Shown here in pieces: positions 24,841 to 33,642 of a stretch of 64,000 nucleotides of DNA (position 1 is the stretch's first letter; each line of letters begins with the position of its first letter). Source of the DNA: Bacteroidota bacterium. Lineage in GTDB: Bacteria > Bacteroidota > Bacteroidia > Chitinophagales > Chitinophagaceae. Position numbers and translations under genes: made by a program. The stretch is taken from positions 124,001 through 188,000 of the forward strand of contig JAFDZS010000001.1 in NCBI GenBank assembly GCA_018266775.1. Reading direction: 5' to 3'. The notes below the pieces were generated by a model that saw nothing but the letters and a program-made list of their open reading frames with translations, did not search any database and was not told where the DNA came from.

Positions 24841-26460
24841 TTATCCGTTCATGCTGGTGAGGAACTCTGCATTGTCTTTTGTTCCTTTCATATTTTTCAG
24901 CAATGTATTGATGGCTTCTTCGGGGTTCATATCTGCAATATGTTTGCGCAGTACCCACATGCGCTGGAAAGTATCGCGGTCCAGCAACAGATCGTCACGC
25001 CTTGTAGATGATGAAACAATATCGATAGCCGGATAGATCCTGCGGTTGCTGAGTTTGCGTTCCAGCTGCAGCTCCATATTACCGGTTCCCTTAAATTCTT
25101 CAAAAATCACTTCATCCATTTTACTTCCGGTATCTACCAGTGCAGTGGCAATAATGGTGAGCGATCCGCCATTTTCAATTTTACGTGCGGCACCAAAAAA
25201 CTGTTTGGGTTTTTGCATGGCGTTGGCTTCCACACCACCACTTAATACTTTACCACTGCTGGGTGCCACGGTATTATGTGCACGGGCAAGGCGGGTAATA
25301 CTGTCTAACAAAATCACCACATCATGTCCGCACTCCACCAGCCTTTTGGCTTTTTGTAAAGCAATGGTACTTACTTTAACGTGTTTTTCTGCGGGTTCAT
25401 CAAAGGTGGATGCAATCACTTCTGCACGTACGCTGCGTTCCATATCGGTAACCTCTTCCGGCCTTTCATCCACCAGCACCACCATTAAATAGCATTCCGG
25501 GTGGTTTTCTGCAATGGCATTGGCCAGTTCTTTCAACAGCATGGTTTTACCGGTTTTGGGTTGCGCAACAATTAATCCGCGCTGGCCCTTACCGATGGGT
25601 GTAAATAAATCCATGATCCTGGTACTGTAATTATCTGCTTTGGTACACAGGTTTAATTTTTCGAAAGGGAATAACGGTGTCAGGTAGTCGAAAGGAACCC
25701 TGTCTCTTACTTCTTCTGGTTTTTTTCCGTTGATGGTGTCCACTTTCAGCAGGGCAAAATATTTTTCCCCTTCTTTTGGCGGACGTACACTACCGTATAC
25801 CGTATCGCCTGTTTTTAAACCAAATAATTTTATTTGCGAGGGAGAAACATAAATATCATCGGGAGATGAAAGGTAGTTATAATCGCTGCTGCGCAGGAAA
25901 CCGTACCCATCAGGCATCATTTCCAGTACACCTTCTCCTAAAATAACACCATCAAACTCTATATTAAATGCAGATCCGTTTTTTTGCTGTTGTGGTTTGT
26001 TTGGCTGAGGCTTTTCTTCTTCAAATGGTAAATCGGGCAGTTGAATATCGCCATCTTCCTGTTGCAGCATTTGTGCTATGGCTGCGGGTATGGTGCTCTG
26101 TTCGCTGGTGATGGGTTGTAAATCTTCTTCATCTTCCGTTTCAGCCGTTACGGGCTCTGCATGTCGTTTAGCCAATTTTTTTTCCGGTTCATGTCTTTTG
26201 GCTTTCGCAGGTATTTCTTTCTTCACTTCTGCGGGCATTTCTTCACCTGCTGCGGGTATAGCGCTGGCAACGGCTTTAGGGATGCGCTTACGCTTTGGTT
26301 TTTCTTCTTTTTTTTCTTCTGTCATATTTGACTGTTTATCCAGGATCTGGGTAATAAGATCCTGCTTGTTTAATTTTTTAGTATTGGCAAGGTGCAATTG
26401 ATCGGCAATATCAAGCAATTCAGGAACGAGCAATTCGTTCAGTTGTGAAATATCGTACAT
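24841..26460 (-). CDS. rho: Transcription termination factor Rho
   Basis: 539 residues, about 120 longer than the Escherichia coli protein. Rho N-terminal domain at 4-45; then a charged, Lys/Glu/Pro/Ala-rich insertion (about 48-165); cold-shock-type RNA-binding domain (about 170-250; [14 protein letters not shown]); ATPase core with Walker A QPKTGKT (near 305), [16 protein letters not shown] (near 335), Q- and R-loops, and the [12 protein letters not shown] region. A hexameric RNA helicase that ends transcription. Such insertions are common in Bacteroidota and may bind RNA or drive condensation. Monocistronic with tandem hairpins behind it. Confidence 0.97.
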   Translation of the reverse strand: MYDISQLNELLVPELLDIADQLHLANTKKLNKQDLITQILDKQSNMTEEKKEEKPKRKRIPKAVASAIPAAGEEMPAEVKKEIPAKAKRHEPEKKLAKRHAEPVTAETEDEEDLQPITSEQSTIPAAIAQMLQQEDGDIQLPDLPFEEEKPQPNKPQQQKNGSAFNIEFDGVILGEGVLEMMPDGYGFLRSSDYNYLSSPDDIYVSPSQIKLFGLKTGDTVYGSVRPPKEGEKYFALLKVDTINGKKPEEVRDRVPFDYLTPLFPFEKLNLCTKADNYSTRIMDLFTPIGKGQRGLIVAQPKTGKTMLLKELANAIAENHPECYLMVVLVDERPEEVTDMERSVRAEVIASTFDEPAEKHVKVSTIALQKAKRLVECGHDVVILLDSITRLARAHNTVAPSSGKVLSGGVEANAMQKPKQFFGAARKIENGGSLTIIATALVDTGSKMDEVIFEEFKGTGNMELQLERKLSNRRIYPAIDIVSSSTRRDDLLLDRDTFQRMWVLRKHIADMNPEEAINTLLKNMKGTKDNAEFLTSMNG

Positions 26461-26714
26461 AAAAATTTGAAACTAATGTATTCAAAAAACCAGTCTTACA
26501 ATCTTGAAAAACTAATTGAGAATTTTATAATTGATTGGAACGTGTGCTCTGATGAAGCGAATGATTGGATAGACCTTATCAGTTGGATTCCGGTGCAATA
26601 TTACGGTGTTTTTAATAAAAATGCAATTTTTTTTAGCGGGGCAAAATGGCTGATCATTTTAAGCATTTCTTTTTTTACAACCCCTCAAAGCCGCTGTACT
26701 ATAGCATTGTAGTG

Positions 26715-26722
26715 TATCTTTG
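26715..26722 (+). promoter_or_regulatory. Promoter -7 box of asnS
   Basis: TATCTTTG, exact TAnnTTTG match, 19 bp upstream of the asnS ATG at 26742. This also argues against an upstream ATG at 26646 in the same frame. Confidence 0.65.
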
Positions 26723-26741
26723 CACTCCTCAAATCAGGATT

Positions 26742-28196
26742 ATGTTTAATAAAAGGATTACAATCAAAGATTTACTGGCCAGTGAACAAACCAATTACCA
26801 GGCCACCGTTATGGGATGGGTTAGAACCTTCCGTAACAACCAGTTTATAGCCCTTAATGATGGAAGTACCAATAATAATATACAGGTAGTGGCCGAGCTG
26901 GGCAAGTTTGATGATAACCTGCTGAAACGCTTAACCACGGGGGCTTGCATTAAAGCCACCGGCGAAGTCATTCCGTCTTTAGGGAAAGGCCAGAAAGTAG
27001 AATTAAAAGCTGATGCTATTGAAATTTTGGGTGATAGTGATGCAGAAAAATTCCCTTTACAACCTAAAAAACACAGCCTCGAGTTTTTGCGGGAAGTGGC
27101 CCACCTGCGTTTCCGCACCAATACATTTGGTGCCGTGTTTCGTGTACGCCACAGCCTTGCTTTTGCTATTCATAAATTTTTTAATGATAAAGGTTTTGTA
27201 TACCTGCATACTCCCATCATTACTGCAAGTGATGCTGAAGGCGCAGGAGAAATGTTTCGGGTAACCACACTGCCTGTTGACGGAACTGCACCTAAAAACG
27301 ACGATGGCTCCATTAATTTTAAGGAAGATTTTTTTGGCCGCAGTACCAACCTTACTGTTAGTGGCCAGTTAGAAGGAGAACTGGCGGCTATGGCTTTCAG
27401 TAATATTTATACTTTCGGGCCCACTTTCCGTGCAGAAAATTCGAATACCACCAGGCACCTTGCCGAATTCTGGATGATTGAACCCGAAGTGGCATTTAAT
27501 GACCTGGAAGATAATATGAACCTTGCTGAGGAATTTATCAAGTATGTGATTCGTCATGCGATGGAAAACAATAAAGAAGACCTGGAGTTTTTAGCACAAA
27601 GGCTGGAAGAAGAAGAAAAACAAAAACCGCAGGCAGAAAGAAGTGAACTGGGATTGATTGATAAGTTGAATTTTGTGGTGAATAACGAATTTCAACGGCT
27701 GACGTATACTGAAGCTATTGATATTTTACGTGAGAGTAACCATAACAAGAAAAAGAAATTTCAATACCTGGTGGATAAATGGGGCGTTGACCTGCAGAGT
27801 GAACATGAACGCTACCTGGTAGAAAAACATTTTAAAAAACCGGTGATTCTTACCGATTACCCTGCGGAGATTAAAGCCTTTTATATGCGCTTAAACGAGA
27901 ACTGCGAACCAGGCAGGCAAACCGTTGCTGCAATGGATATTTTAGCCCCGGGCATTGGCGAAATTGTGGGCGGCTCGCAAAGGGAAGAACGTATGGAGCG
28001 TTTGTTAAAACGTATGGAAGAAATGCACATTCCTGCTGAAGAATTGTGGTGGTACTTAGATACCCGCAGGTTCGGCAGTTGCCCGCATGCCGGCTTTGGC
28101 CTTGGTTTTGAAAGATTGGTGCAGTTTGTAACCGGTATGGGAAACATCAGGGATGTGATTCCTTTTCCAAGGTATCCCAAAAGTGCAGAGTTTTAA
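26742..28196 (+). CDS. asnS: Asparaginyl-tRNA synthetase
   Basis: 484 residues from the ATG at 26742, close to the usual 465-480. N-terminal OB-fold anticodon-binding domain (KDLLA... [18 protein letters not shown]), then the class II core: motif 1 region ([25 protein letters not shown]), motif 2 [11 protein letters not shown]...EFWMIEPE, and motif 3 [15 protein letters not shown]. It charges tRNA-Asn with asparagine, so direct rather than transamidation-dependent Asn-tRNA formation is possible. The start is set by the promoter box at 26715. A strong terminator follows. Confidence 0.97.
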   Translation: MFNKRITIKDLLASEQTNYQATVMGWVRTFRNNQFIALNDGSTNNNIQVVAELGKFDDNLLKRLTTGACIKATGEVIPSLGKGQKVELKADAIEILGDSDAEKFPLQPKKHSLEFLREVAHLRFRTNTFGAVFRVRHSLAFAIHKFFNDKGFVYLHTPIITASDAEGAGEMFRVTTLPVDGTAPKNDDGSINFKEDFFGRSTNLTVSGQLEGELAAMAFSNIYTFGPTFRAENSNTTRHLAEFWMIEPEVAFNDLEDNMNLAEEFIKYVIRHAMENNKEDLEFLAQRLEEEEKQKPQAERSELGLIDKLNFVVNNEFQRLTYTEAIDILRESNHNKKKKFQYLVDKWGVDLQSEHERYLVEKHFKKPVILTDYPAEIKAFYMRLNENCEPGRQTVAAMDILAPGIGEIVGGSQREERMERLLKRMEEMHIPAEELWWYLDTRRFGSCPHAGFGLGFERLVQFVTGMGNIRDVIPFPRYPKSAEF

Positions 28197-28221
28197 TTTT
28201 CTTTTGATAGCCGAAATGATT

Positions 28222-28248
28222 AACCGAAGCCTGGGCTTCGGTTTTTTA
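28222..28248 (+). terminator. Intrinsic terminator of asnS
   Basis: A 10-bp stem AACCGAAGCC / GGCTTCGGTT followed by TTTTATTG, 26 bp after the asnS stop. The stem and tail are nearly identical to those after dnaN (32495). Confidence 0.85.
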
Positions 28249-28312
28249 TTGCCCGGTGATTTATTTTATCCTGCAACACGTTATATTTAGGGTATTAAGA
28301 AATTATTACAGC

Positions 28313-29152
28313 ATGAATAATTCCGGATTACTTACCCTGCTGCTGATTGTTATCAATATCATTATTTCTTACCAGGGTTTCACCCGTGAGGGCTTTATGG
28401 AAAAGTATCAATTCCAGGTAGACAGCATTTTAGTGCAAAAACAATACTACCGTTTCATCACCTCAGGATTTTTGCATGTAAACTGGTCACACCTGATTTT
28501 TAATATGATGAGCCTGTATTTTTTTGGAGAAGCTGTTGAATCGTACCTGGGGCCGCTTGAATTTTCATTGGTATATTTTGCCAGTCTTATTGCCGGAGAC
28601 CTGTTTGCATTACTGGTTCACAAAAATCATGGTGACTATTGTGCCGTTGGTGCATCCGGCGCTGTTTGCGGGGTAATATTTGCTTCAGTGGCATTATTTC
28701 CCGGTATGGGTATCAGCGTGTTTTTTTTGCATTTGCCGGGTTGGCTGTATGGAATTTTATTTGTAGCCATAACTATACTGGGTATACGCTCTAAAAAAGA
28801 TAATATCGGGCACGAAGCGCATTTGGGGGGTGCACTTTGTGGTATGTTACTGGCTTTGCTGTTGCATCCTTATGCTTTCAAAGAGAATTATATTACCATA
28901 TTACTTATTGCTGTTCCCTCAGTCGTTTTTATATACTTAATTATCAGCCGGCCACATTTTTTGCTTATTGCCGGTTTATCCCGTAGCAGTAATCCTGGTC
29001 ATTATTCTATAGATCATCAATATAACGCCGCAAGAACCCTGCAGCAGCAAGAAATTGATGCCATCCTGGAAAAGATCAGTAAACGGGGAATGAAAAGTTT
29101 GACCAAAAAGGAAAAAGAACAGTTAGATGAATATTCAAAAAAGTTGAAATGA
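28313..29152 (+). CDS. Rhomboid-family intramembrane serine protease
   Basis: 279 residues from the ATG at 28313. About six transmembrane helices. Catalytic Ser lies in VGASGAVCG (near 130) and catalytic His in GHEAHLGGALCG (near 185); the HVNWSHLIFNMMSLYFFG block (near 60) contains the conserved His and Asn of the oxyanion region. It cleaves membrane-spanning segments of unknown clients. The C-terminus is a cytoplasmic helical tail. It is followed six bases later by a YafY-type regulator, so they are probably cotranscribed. A second rhomboid gene is at 38722. Confidence 0.92.
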   Translation: MNNSGLLTLLLIVINIIISYQGFTREGFMEKYQFQVDSILVQKQYYRFITSGFLHVNWSHLIFNMMSLYFFGEAVESYLGPLEFSLVYFASLIAGDLFALLVHKNHGDYCAVGASGAVCGVIFASVALFPGMGISVFFLHLPGWLYGILFVAITILGIRSKKDNIGHEAHLGGALCGMLLALLLHPYAFKENYITILLIAVPSVVFIYLIISRPHFLLIAGLSRSSNPGHYSIDHQYNAARTLQQQEIDAILEKISKRGMKSLTKKEKEQLDEYSKKLK

Positions 29153-29158
29153 TTTCTG

Positions 29159-30106
29159 ATGAACCGTATAGACCGGCTCTCTGCCATTTTAGTTCAGTTA
29201 CAAAGTAAACGTGTGGTGAAAGCACAGGAAATTGCCGATCGCTTTAATATCAGCCTGCGTACGGTATACCGCGATGTTAAAGCATTGGATGAAGCGGGTG
29301 TGCCTGTAATTGGCGAAGCCGGCATGGGGTATTCCATTATGGAAGGATACCGCCTGCCACCCATAATGTTTACCAGGGAAGAGGCCACCGCTTTTTTAAC
29401 TGCAGAAAAACTGGTGGAAAAGCTCACCGATGTTTCCACCAAAAACCAATACACTTCGGCTATGCTTAAGGTTAAGGCCGTGCTGCGCCATGCCGAAAAA
29501 GATTACCTGCAAAATATGGAGCAGCATATTGAAGTGGTGGAAAATCCTTACCTGCCCAACCGCAGCAGTGAAACGGCGCACCTGCAAAACATTTTACAAT
29601 GTATTAGTAATAAAACAGTATTACAGATGGATTATTTTGCCAACCATAACCACCAGCACAGCAGCAGAAAGGTGGAACCGGTAGGCATTTATTTCCAGGG
29701 CGAACATTGGTATATGGTGGCCTTTTGCCAATTGCGTAACGATTACCGCACTTTTAAATGCAGCAGTATAAAAAAACTGGCTATTACTGAAATACAATTT
29801 CATCAGCAACATCCCTCTTTAAAAAGTTTTTTAAACAAGGTTACTAAAGAACGGGAGTTGAAAAAAGTGGTGTTGTTGGTAGATAAATCTGTATTGCCCT
29901 TTTTAGGCAATCAAAAATATTACAGTGGTTTTGTGTCTGAAAAAGATACGGGTGCGCAAATGGAAATGACATTTCTTACCGGCTCCCTCAAAGGGTTTGT
30001 GCGGTTCTTTCTTATGTTTGGCGACTATGCTGATATTGTTCATCCCAAAGAATTAAAGACCTTGTTGCACGAAGTGATGGATGCTGTTGGAAAAAGAAAC
30101 CAGTAG
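29159..30106 (+). CDS. YafY-family regulator (HTH_11 and WYL domain)
   Basis: 315 residues. N-terminal winged helix (1-60; RIDRLSAILVQLQSKRVVKA, RFNISLRTVYRDVKALDEAG), then a linker and a WYL domain (about 150-230) with the ligand-pocket motif HWYMVAFCQLRNDYRTFK, where WYL reads WYM. These sense nucleic acid or small ligands and control neighbouring genes. The DinB gene 100 bp downstream has two inverted repeats in its upstream region, good candidates for its operators. Confidence 0.9.
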   Translation: MNRIDRLSAILVQLQSKRVVKAQEIADRFNISLRTVYRDVKALDEAGVPVIGEAGMGYSIMEGYRLPPIMFTREEATAFLTAEKLVEKLTDVSTKNQYTSAMLKVKAVLRHAEKDYLQNMEQHIEVVENPYLPNRSSETAHLQNILQCISNKTVLQMDYFANHNHQHSSRKVEPVGIYFQGEHWYMVAFCQLRNDYRTFKCSSIKKLAITEIQFHQQHPSLKSFLNKVTKERELKKVVLLVDKSVLPFLGNQKYYSGFVSEKDTGAQMEMTFLTGSLKGFVRFFLMFGDYADIVHPKELKTLLHEVMDAVGKRNQ

Positions 30107-30151
30107 TTCGCCCGTTCTTCTTCAATATTTTTCACTTTTTCTTTTTCCTGC

Positions 30152-30167
30152 TGACACAGGGCTGTCA
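30152..30167. promoter_or_regulatory. TGACA-N6-TGTCA inverted repeat
   Basis: A 5-bp inverted repeat with a 6-base spacer, 40 bp upstream of the DinB-gene start and downstream of the YafY regulator gene. A dimer-type operator candidate; inference. Confidence 0.4.
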
Positions 30168-30187
30168 CTACCCCTAATTTTCTTTGT

Positions 30188-30206
30188 GGTATAAAAATTT
30201 TATACC
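30188..30206. promoter_or_regulatory. Perfect 19-bp palindrome abutting the DinB start codon
   Basis: GGTATAAAAATTTTATACC is perfectly symmetric around its central base and ends immediately before the ATG at 30207, occupying the whole ribosome-binding region. It is either an operator that blocks transcription, or an mRNA hairpin that hides the start. Confidence 0.65.
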
Positions 30207-30707
30207 ATGACAATTATTTCACTTTTTCAGCAACACCTGCAAAGAGAAGCTATTGCTACCCGCAAAATGCTGGCTATTGTACCCACCGATAAATTTGGCT
30301 GGAAGCCCCATGAAAAAAGCATGACCATTAAAACATTGGCCACCCACATTGCCGATATTTTTGCCTGGTTCGATATGGTCATCAATCATGATGAACTGGA
30401 CTTTGCCAAAAATCCTTATCAGCAGGATGATATCAACTCTGCCGAAGAACTGATGGCGCTTTTTGAAAAAGACCTTGCCAAAGGCACAGCTGCTTTAGCC
30501 AGCGCAAAAGAAAGCACACTCCCAACAACCTGGACCATGCGCAATGGTGAACAGGTATACATCAGCGAACCAAAGGCAGATGTGTTGTGGATGTGTTTCG
30601 GGCAAATCATTCATCACCGTGCACAGTTAGGTGTTTTTTTGCGCCTGCTCAACATTCCCATTCCCGGCCCTTATGGCCCCAGCGCCGATGAAATGGCTAT
30701 GATGTAA
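30207..30707 (+). CDS. DinB-family protein
   Basis: 166 residues with the four-helix DinB/YfiT pattern: metal-binding His at about 47 (TLATHIADI) and the pair in IIHHRAQLG near 136-139. These are metal-dependent transferases or hydrolases, many using small thiols; substrate unknown. The preceding YafY-type gene probably regulates it. Its start codon directly follows a perfect 19-bp palindrome. Terminator at 30727. Confidence 0.88.
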   Translation: MTIISLFQQHLQREAIATRKMLAIVPTDKFGWKPHEKSMTIKTLATHIADIFAWFDMVINHDELDFAKNPYQQDDINSAEELMALFEKDLAKGTAALASAKESTLPTTWTMRNGEQVYISEPKADVLWMCFGQIIHHRAQLGVFLRLLNIPIPGPYGPSADEMAMM

Positions 30708-30726
30708 AAAGTATAGCGTGATATAC

Positions 30727-30754
30727 AACCGGGATGATACATCCCGGTTTTTTA
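30727..30754 (+). terminator. Intrinsic terminator of the DinB gene
   Basis: AACCGGGATG / CATCCCGGTT, a 10-bp stem with a 3-base loop and then TTTTTATA. It lies 20 bp after the stop and overlaps the recX 3' end on the other strand. Confidence 0.8.
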
Positions 30755-31219
30755 TATTGATGCAATGAGTGTTGCGATTAAATCCATTTCAAATCCTTTC
30801 AGTAAAAGATGGTCCTGCAGTTTTCTTTTCTTGATGAAAATGTTCTTTTCGCTTTTGAGTGTTTTTAGTTTGGCATCAAACAACTTTTGTAAAGTATTTC
30901 GGTAATCTGCATCATTAATTTGTTTCAATGCTTTTTTGATGCAGTAATCAGACACCTGTTTTTGCTTTAGTGCCTGCCTGATTTTCATACGTCCCCATTG
31001 TTTGGTTCTGAAGTGCCCACCGGCATATTGTATGGCAAAGCGTTCCTCGTTCAGGTAATTATCTTCTATCAGCGTGGTGATGATGGTTTCCACTTCAGTT
31101 TTATTGAGGCCAAAACCATACAGCTTATCTCTTACCTCGCTGTGGCTGCGCTCCTGGTAAGCACAGTAATATTTTGCTTTGGGCAAAGCCTGTTGCGGGG
31201 TGAATTTCTCGGGTTTCAT
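30752..31219 (-). CDS. recX: Regulatory protein RecX
   Basis: 155 residues from the ATG at 31219 (a TTG codon just before it is the only extension). It has three tandem three-helix RecX repeats, with signatures YCAYQERSHSEVRDKLYG (near 20), EDNYLNEERFAIQYAGGHF (near 52) and WGRMKIRQALKQKQVS (near 75). RecX binds RecA filaments and limits their growth. RecA is not in this window. It is divergent from dnaN, sharing a 135-bp intergenic region with a DnaA box. Confidence 0.92.
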   Translation of the reverse strand: MKPEKFTPQQALPKAKYYCAYQERSHSEVRDKLYGFGLNKTEVETIITTLIEDNYLNEERFAIQYAGGHFRTKQWGRMKIRQALKQKQVSDYCIKKALKQINDADYRNTLQKLFDAKLKTLKSEKNIFIKKRKLQDHLLLKGFEMDLIATLIASI

Positions 31220-31277
31220 CAACGCAAAATTATAGGGGATTGATCAAACCGGCGCCTTATTTCCACATCAGCCGGAG

Positions 31278-31286
31278 TTATGCACA
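31278..31286 (+). promoter_or_regulatory. DnaA box upstream of dnaN
   Basis: TTATGCACA matches the DnaA-box consensus TTATNCACA exactly. It is 40 bp upstream of the dnaN promoter box, in the recX-dnaN intergenic region. DnaA control of dnaN is known in other bacteria, so this is a plausible regulatory site. Confidence 0.5.
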
Positions 31287-31325
31287 GCGGTTCAATTTTT
31301 ATTCTTATCATTACCTGCAATCTTT

Positions 31326-31333
31326 TATCTTTG
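31326..31333 (+). promoter_or_regulatory. Promoter -7 box of dnaN
   Basis: TATCTTTG, exact TAnnTTTG match, 21 bp upstream of the dnaN ATG. Confidence 0.6.
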
Positions 31334-31354
31334 GCGTTATAATTCAGATTATTT

Positions 31355-32470
31355 ATGAAGTTTATCGTTTCTTCTTCGGCTTTGCTGAAACAACTGCAAC
31401 AGATCAGCGGTGTTATTAATGCCAATACAGTGTTACCCATACTGGAAGATTTTTTGTTTGAAATTGAAAAAAACAAACTCACCGTTGTGGCCACCGACCT
31501 GGAAACAGTAATGAAAGTGCACCTGGATATTGAAGCCAAAGACAGTGGTAAAGTTTGTATCCCCGCAAAAATCCTGATGGATTCTTTAAAGAACATTCCT
31601 GAACAACCGCTGACATTCAACATCGATAAAAATTTTTGTGTGGAAATCACCAGCGACAATGGTAAGTATAAAGTAATGGGCGAAAATCCCGATAACTTTC
31701 CTAAAGAGCCTGCGGCTGATGATGCCAACAGTTTTACCATGACATCCGGCGCTTTGGTTACGGCTATTAACAAAACTATTTTCGCTGTAAGCAATGATGA
31801 TTTGAGGCCTGCTATGACCGGTGTATTCTTTGAGCTGGATAAAAAAGGTATCACGTTTGTTGCCACCGACGCTCACCGCCTGGTACGTTTTACCCGTACA
31901 GATGTGAGCTGCCCTAAAAAGGATTCTTTCATTGTTCCCAAAAAACCCCTGAGCCTGTTAAAAGGTTCTTTGCCCGATAATGAAGATGAACTGAACATCA
32001 GCTACAACGGCAATCATCTTTTTGTAAAACACGGCGGTACTGAACTGGTGTGCCGTTTGATTGATGCCCGTTTTCCCGATTATAAAGTGGTCATTCCTGC
32101 AGACAATCCTTATAAAATGACCATCAGCAAAAGTGATTTTCAAAATGCGCTGCGCCGCGTAAGTGTGTTCAGTAATAAGAGCACCAACCAGGTGGCATTA
32201 AGTATCAGTGGCAGCGAACTGCAACTGGCTGCACAGGATGTTGACTTTAGTTTTGAAGGTAATGAACGTATGGCCTGCCAGTACGATGGGGAAGATTTAC
32301 AAATTGCCTTCAATGCCAAATTCTTAATTGAAATGCTGAATGGTGCCGACACCACCGAGGTAAATATGGAGCTGAGCACTCCTACAAAGGCCGGTATTAT
32401 TAAACCCACCGAGCAGGCAGATAATGAAGAGCTGCTGATGCTGGTAATGCCGTTAATGCTGAACAATTAA
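31355..32470 (+). CDS. dnaN: DNA polymerase III sliding clamp, beta subunit
   Basis: 371 residues with the three-domain clamp layout: MKFIVSSSALLKQLQQISGV at the start, the VVATDLETVMK block (near 48), TDAHRLVRFTR (near 175), and the C-terminal end ELLMLVMPLMLNN matching the usual LVMPMRL tail. The ring tethers the replicative polymerase to DNA and recruits partner proteins. It is not adjacent to dnaA here. Own promoter with a DnaA box upstream, and its own terminator. Confidence 0.97.
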   Translation: MKFIVSSSALLKQLQQISGVINANTVLPILEDFLFEIEKNKLTVVATDLETVMKVHLDIEAKDSGKVCIPAKILMDSLKNIPEQPLTFNIDKNFCVEITSDNGKYKVMGENPDNFPKEPAADDANSFTMTSGALVTAINKTIFAVSNDDLRPAMTGVFFELDKKGITFVATDAHRLVRFTRTDVSCPKKDSFIVPKKPLSLLKGSLPDNEDELNISYNGNHLFVKHGGTELVCRLIDARFPDYKVVIPADNPYKMTISKSDFQNALRRVSVFSNKSTNQVALSISGSELQLAAQDVDFSFEGNERMACQYDGEDLQIAFNAKFLIEMLNGADTTEVNMELSTPTKAGIIKPTEQADNEELLMLVMPLMLNN

Positions 32471-32494
32471 ATGCTAACCTTTTATTGATATATG

Positions 32495-32519
32495 AACCGA
32501 AGCAATGCTTCGGTTTTTT
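32495..32519 (+). terminator. Intrinsic terminator of dnaN
   Basis: AACCGAAGC / GCTTCGGTT with a 3-base loop, followed by TTTTATTG, 24 bp after the dnaN stop. Nearly the same sequence as the asnS terminator at 28222. Confidence 0.85.
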
Positions 32520-32524
32520 ATTGT

Positions 32525-32556
32525 TTTGACATCTTTGTTCAATGTATGTAATTTCG
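32525..32556 (+). promoter_or_regulatory. Promoter of the DUF2007 gene
   Basis: TTTG (32525-32528), a 20-base spacer and TAATTTCG (32549-32556), one mismatch from TAnnTTTG. It is the best two-part Bacteroidota promoter in the window and supports translation from the ATG at 32574. Confidence 0.6.
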
Positions 32557-32573
32557 ATAGCACAAACTTTGTT

Positions 32574-32981
32574 ATGAACTTTAAGCAAATTACCACTTAC
32601 GATAATTATGTGCTGGCCAACATGACGCTTGGCCTGCTGCAGGAAAATGGCATCAACTGTCATTTAAAAGATGAAAACATTGTTACGATCGATCCCTTTT
32701 TAAGTCCGGCTGTTGGCGGCATTAAATTAATGGTGCAGGAAGATGAGTTTGAGCTGGCGCAAAATTTAATCAAACAGGCAGAAACTAATTATGTAAAAAC
32801 GATTCCCTGTCCTTATTGTAATGAGCATACATTAACGGTGGAAGAAAAAGTTGATGCCCCCACGGGCTTCTGGGGAAAATTAAAAAACCAGGTTGCTTAC
32901 GGGCAAACCAGCCTGTACTCCAAAAAATACCGCTGCACCAATTGCGGCAGTTTACTGAACGACCTGCCGGGAGTGGAGTAA
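32574..32981 (+). CDS. DUF2007-type signal-transducing protein with zinc ribbon
   Basis: 135 residues from the ATG at 32574. The N-terminal 70 residues match DUF2007 (TTYDNYVLANMTLGLLQENG..., GGIKLMVQEDEFELAQNLI), a ferredoxin-like fold thought to bind nucleotides or PII-like partners. The C-terminal part is a zinc ribbon: CPYC near 76 and CTNC near 122. Function unknown. An upstream in-frame start at 32505 would overlap the dnaN terminator and precede the promoter, so it is rejected. The last 30 bp overlap the convergent DUF2306 gene. Confidence 0.85.
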   Translation: MNFKQITTYDNYVLANMTLGLLQENGINCHLKDENIVTIDPFLSPAVGGIKLMVQEDEFELAQNLIKQAETNYVKTIPCPYCNEHTLTVEEKVDAPTGFWGKLKNQVAYGQTSLYSKKYRCTNCGSLLNDLPGVE

Positions 32982-33614
32982 TTTATTGCTGAAATACTTT
33001 CTTATAATTATCTCCGCCACCAAAATATTCACCGTCCAGCCCAGCCATGCAATCATTCGGTAACGGTCCATTGGATGAATGTTAGTAAATTCCGCCAGCA
33101 ATACCTTCCATGTTCTTAATGTGATGGCCGATAAGGTAAAGGCAAAACTGCGGATCATATAAATACGATGCGCAGTAAAATTTTTTCTTTTAGCATGATA
33201 TAACGCTACCGCAGTACTGCCCATCCATAATACCGCCAGCAACACAAAAGCAATGCGGCTGCTGGTACCGCCGTTGGCATAAAACGACATGAGCAGGCTG
33301 GCCGGCCCGGTTACCAACAGAATATCTATCACATACACATACCCGAAAAACCGGTGCAGCGTGGGATTGTGTTTCATAATATAACCGGAAAACTGTGTGA
33401 AACCCGCCAGCAACACCAGTATGCTGGTAAACACATGGGTGAAGAATGCAAAACGCCATACGGGAATATTAATATAATCCTGTTTTAATTGTAAAAAGCC
33501 CGCTTCGGTATTTACCGGAATATAAATAAACATGATTCGCAGCATTAAGAAAGATGTGTATGCCAATACCAGCAGCAATAATGAGTAGATAATATTTTTG
33601 CGTGTTGCAATCAA
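32952..33614 (-). CDS. DUF2306-family membrane protein
   Basis: 220 residues with about six hydrophobic helices, including FAFFTHVFTSILVLLAGFTQF and a GYVYVIDILLVTGPASLL segment. His and Arg residues around HRFFGYVYV and HRIYMIRSFAFT match the DUF2306 pattern, which resembles heme-binding or four-helix membrane proteins. Function unknown. The only start that keeps the first helix is TTG at 33614; an in-frame stop lies four codons upstream. Convergent with the DUF2007 gene, overlapping by 30 bp. Confidence 0.85.
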   Translation of the reverse strand: MIATRKNIIYSLLLLVLAYTSFLMLRIMFIYIPVNTEAGFLQLKQDYINIPVWRFAFFTHVFTSILVLLAGFTQFSGYIMKHNPTLHRFFGYVYVIDILLVTGPASLLMSFYANGGTSSRIAFVLLAVLWMGSTAVALYHAKRKNFTAHRIYMIRSFAFTLSAITLRTWKVLLAEFTNIHPMDRYRMIAWLGWTVNILVAEIIIRKYFSNKLLHSRQVVQ

Positions 33615-33642
33615 GTTTGTATATTAGTTAAAATAAAATTGT

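Noticed and set aside
26467..26712. 81-codon ORF between rho and asnS
   Set aside because: It ends over the asnS promoter region, its sequence has no family likeness, and the gap is well explained as the divergent promoter region of rho and asnS.
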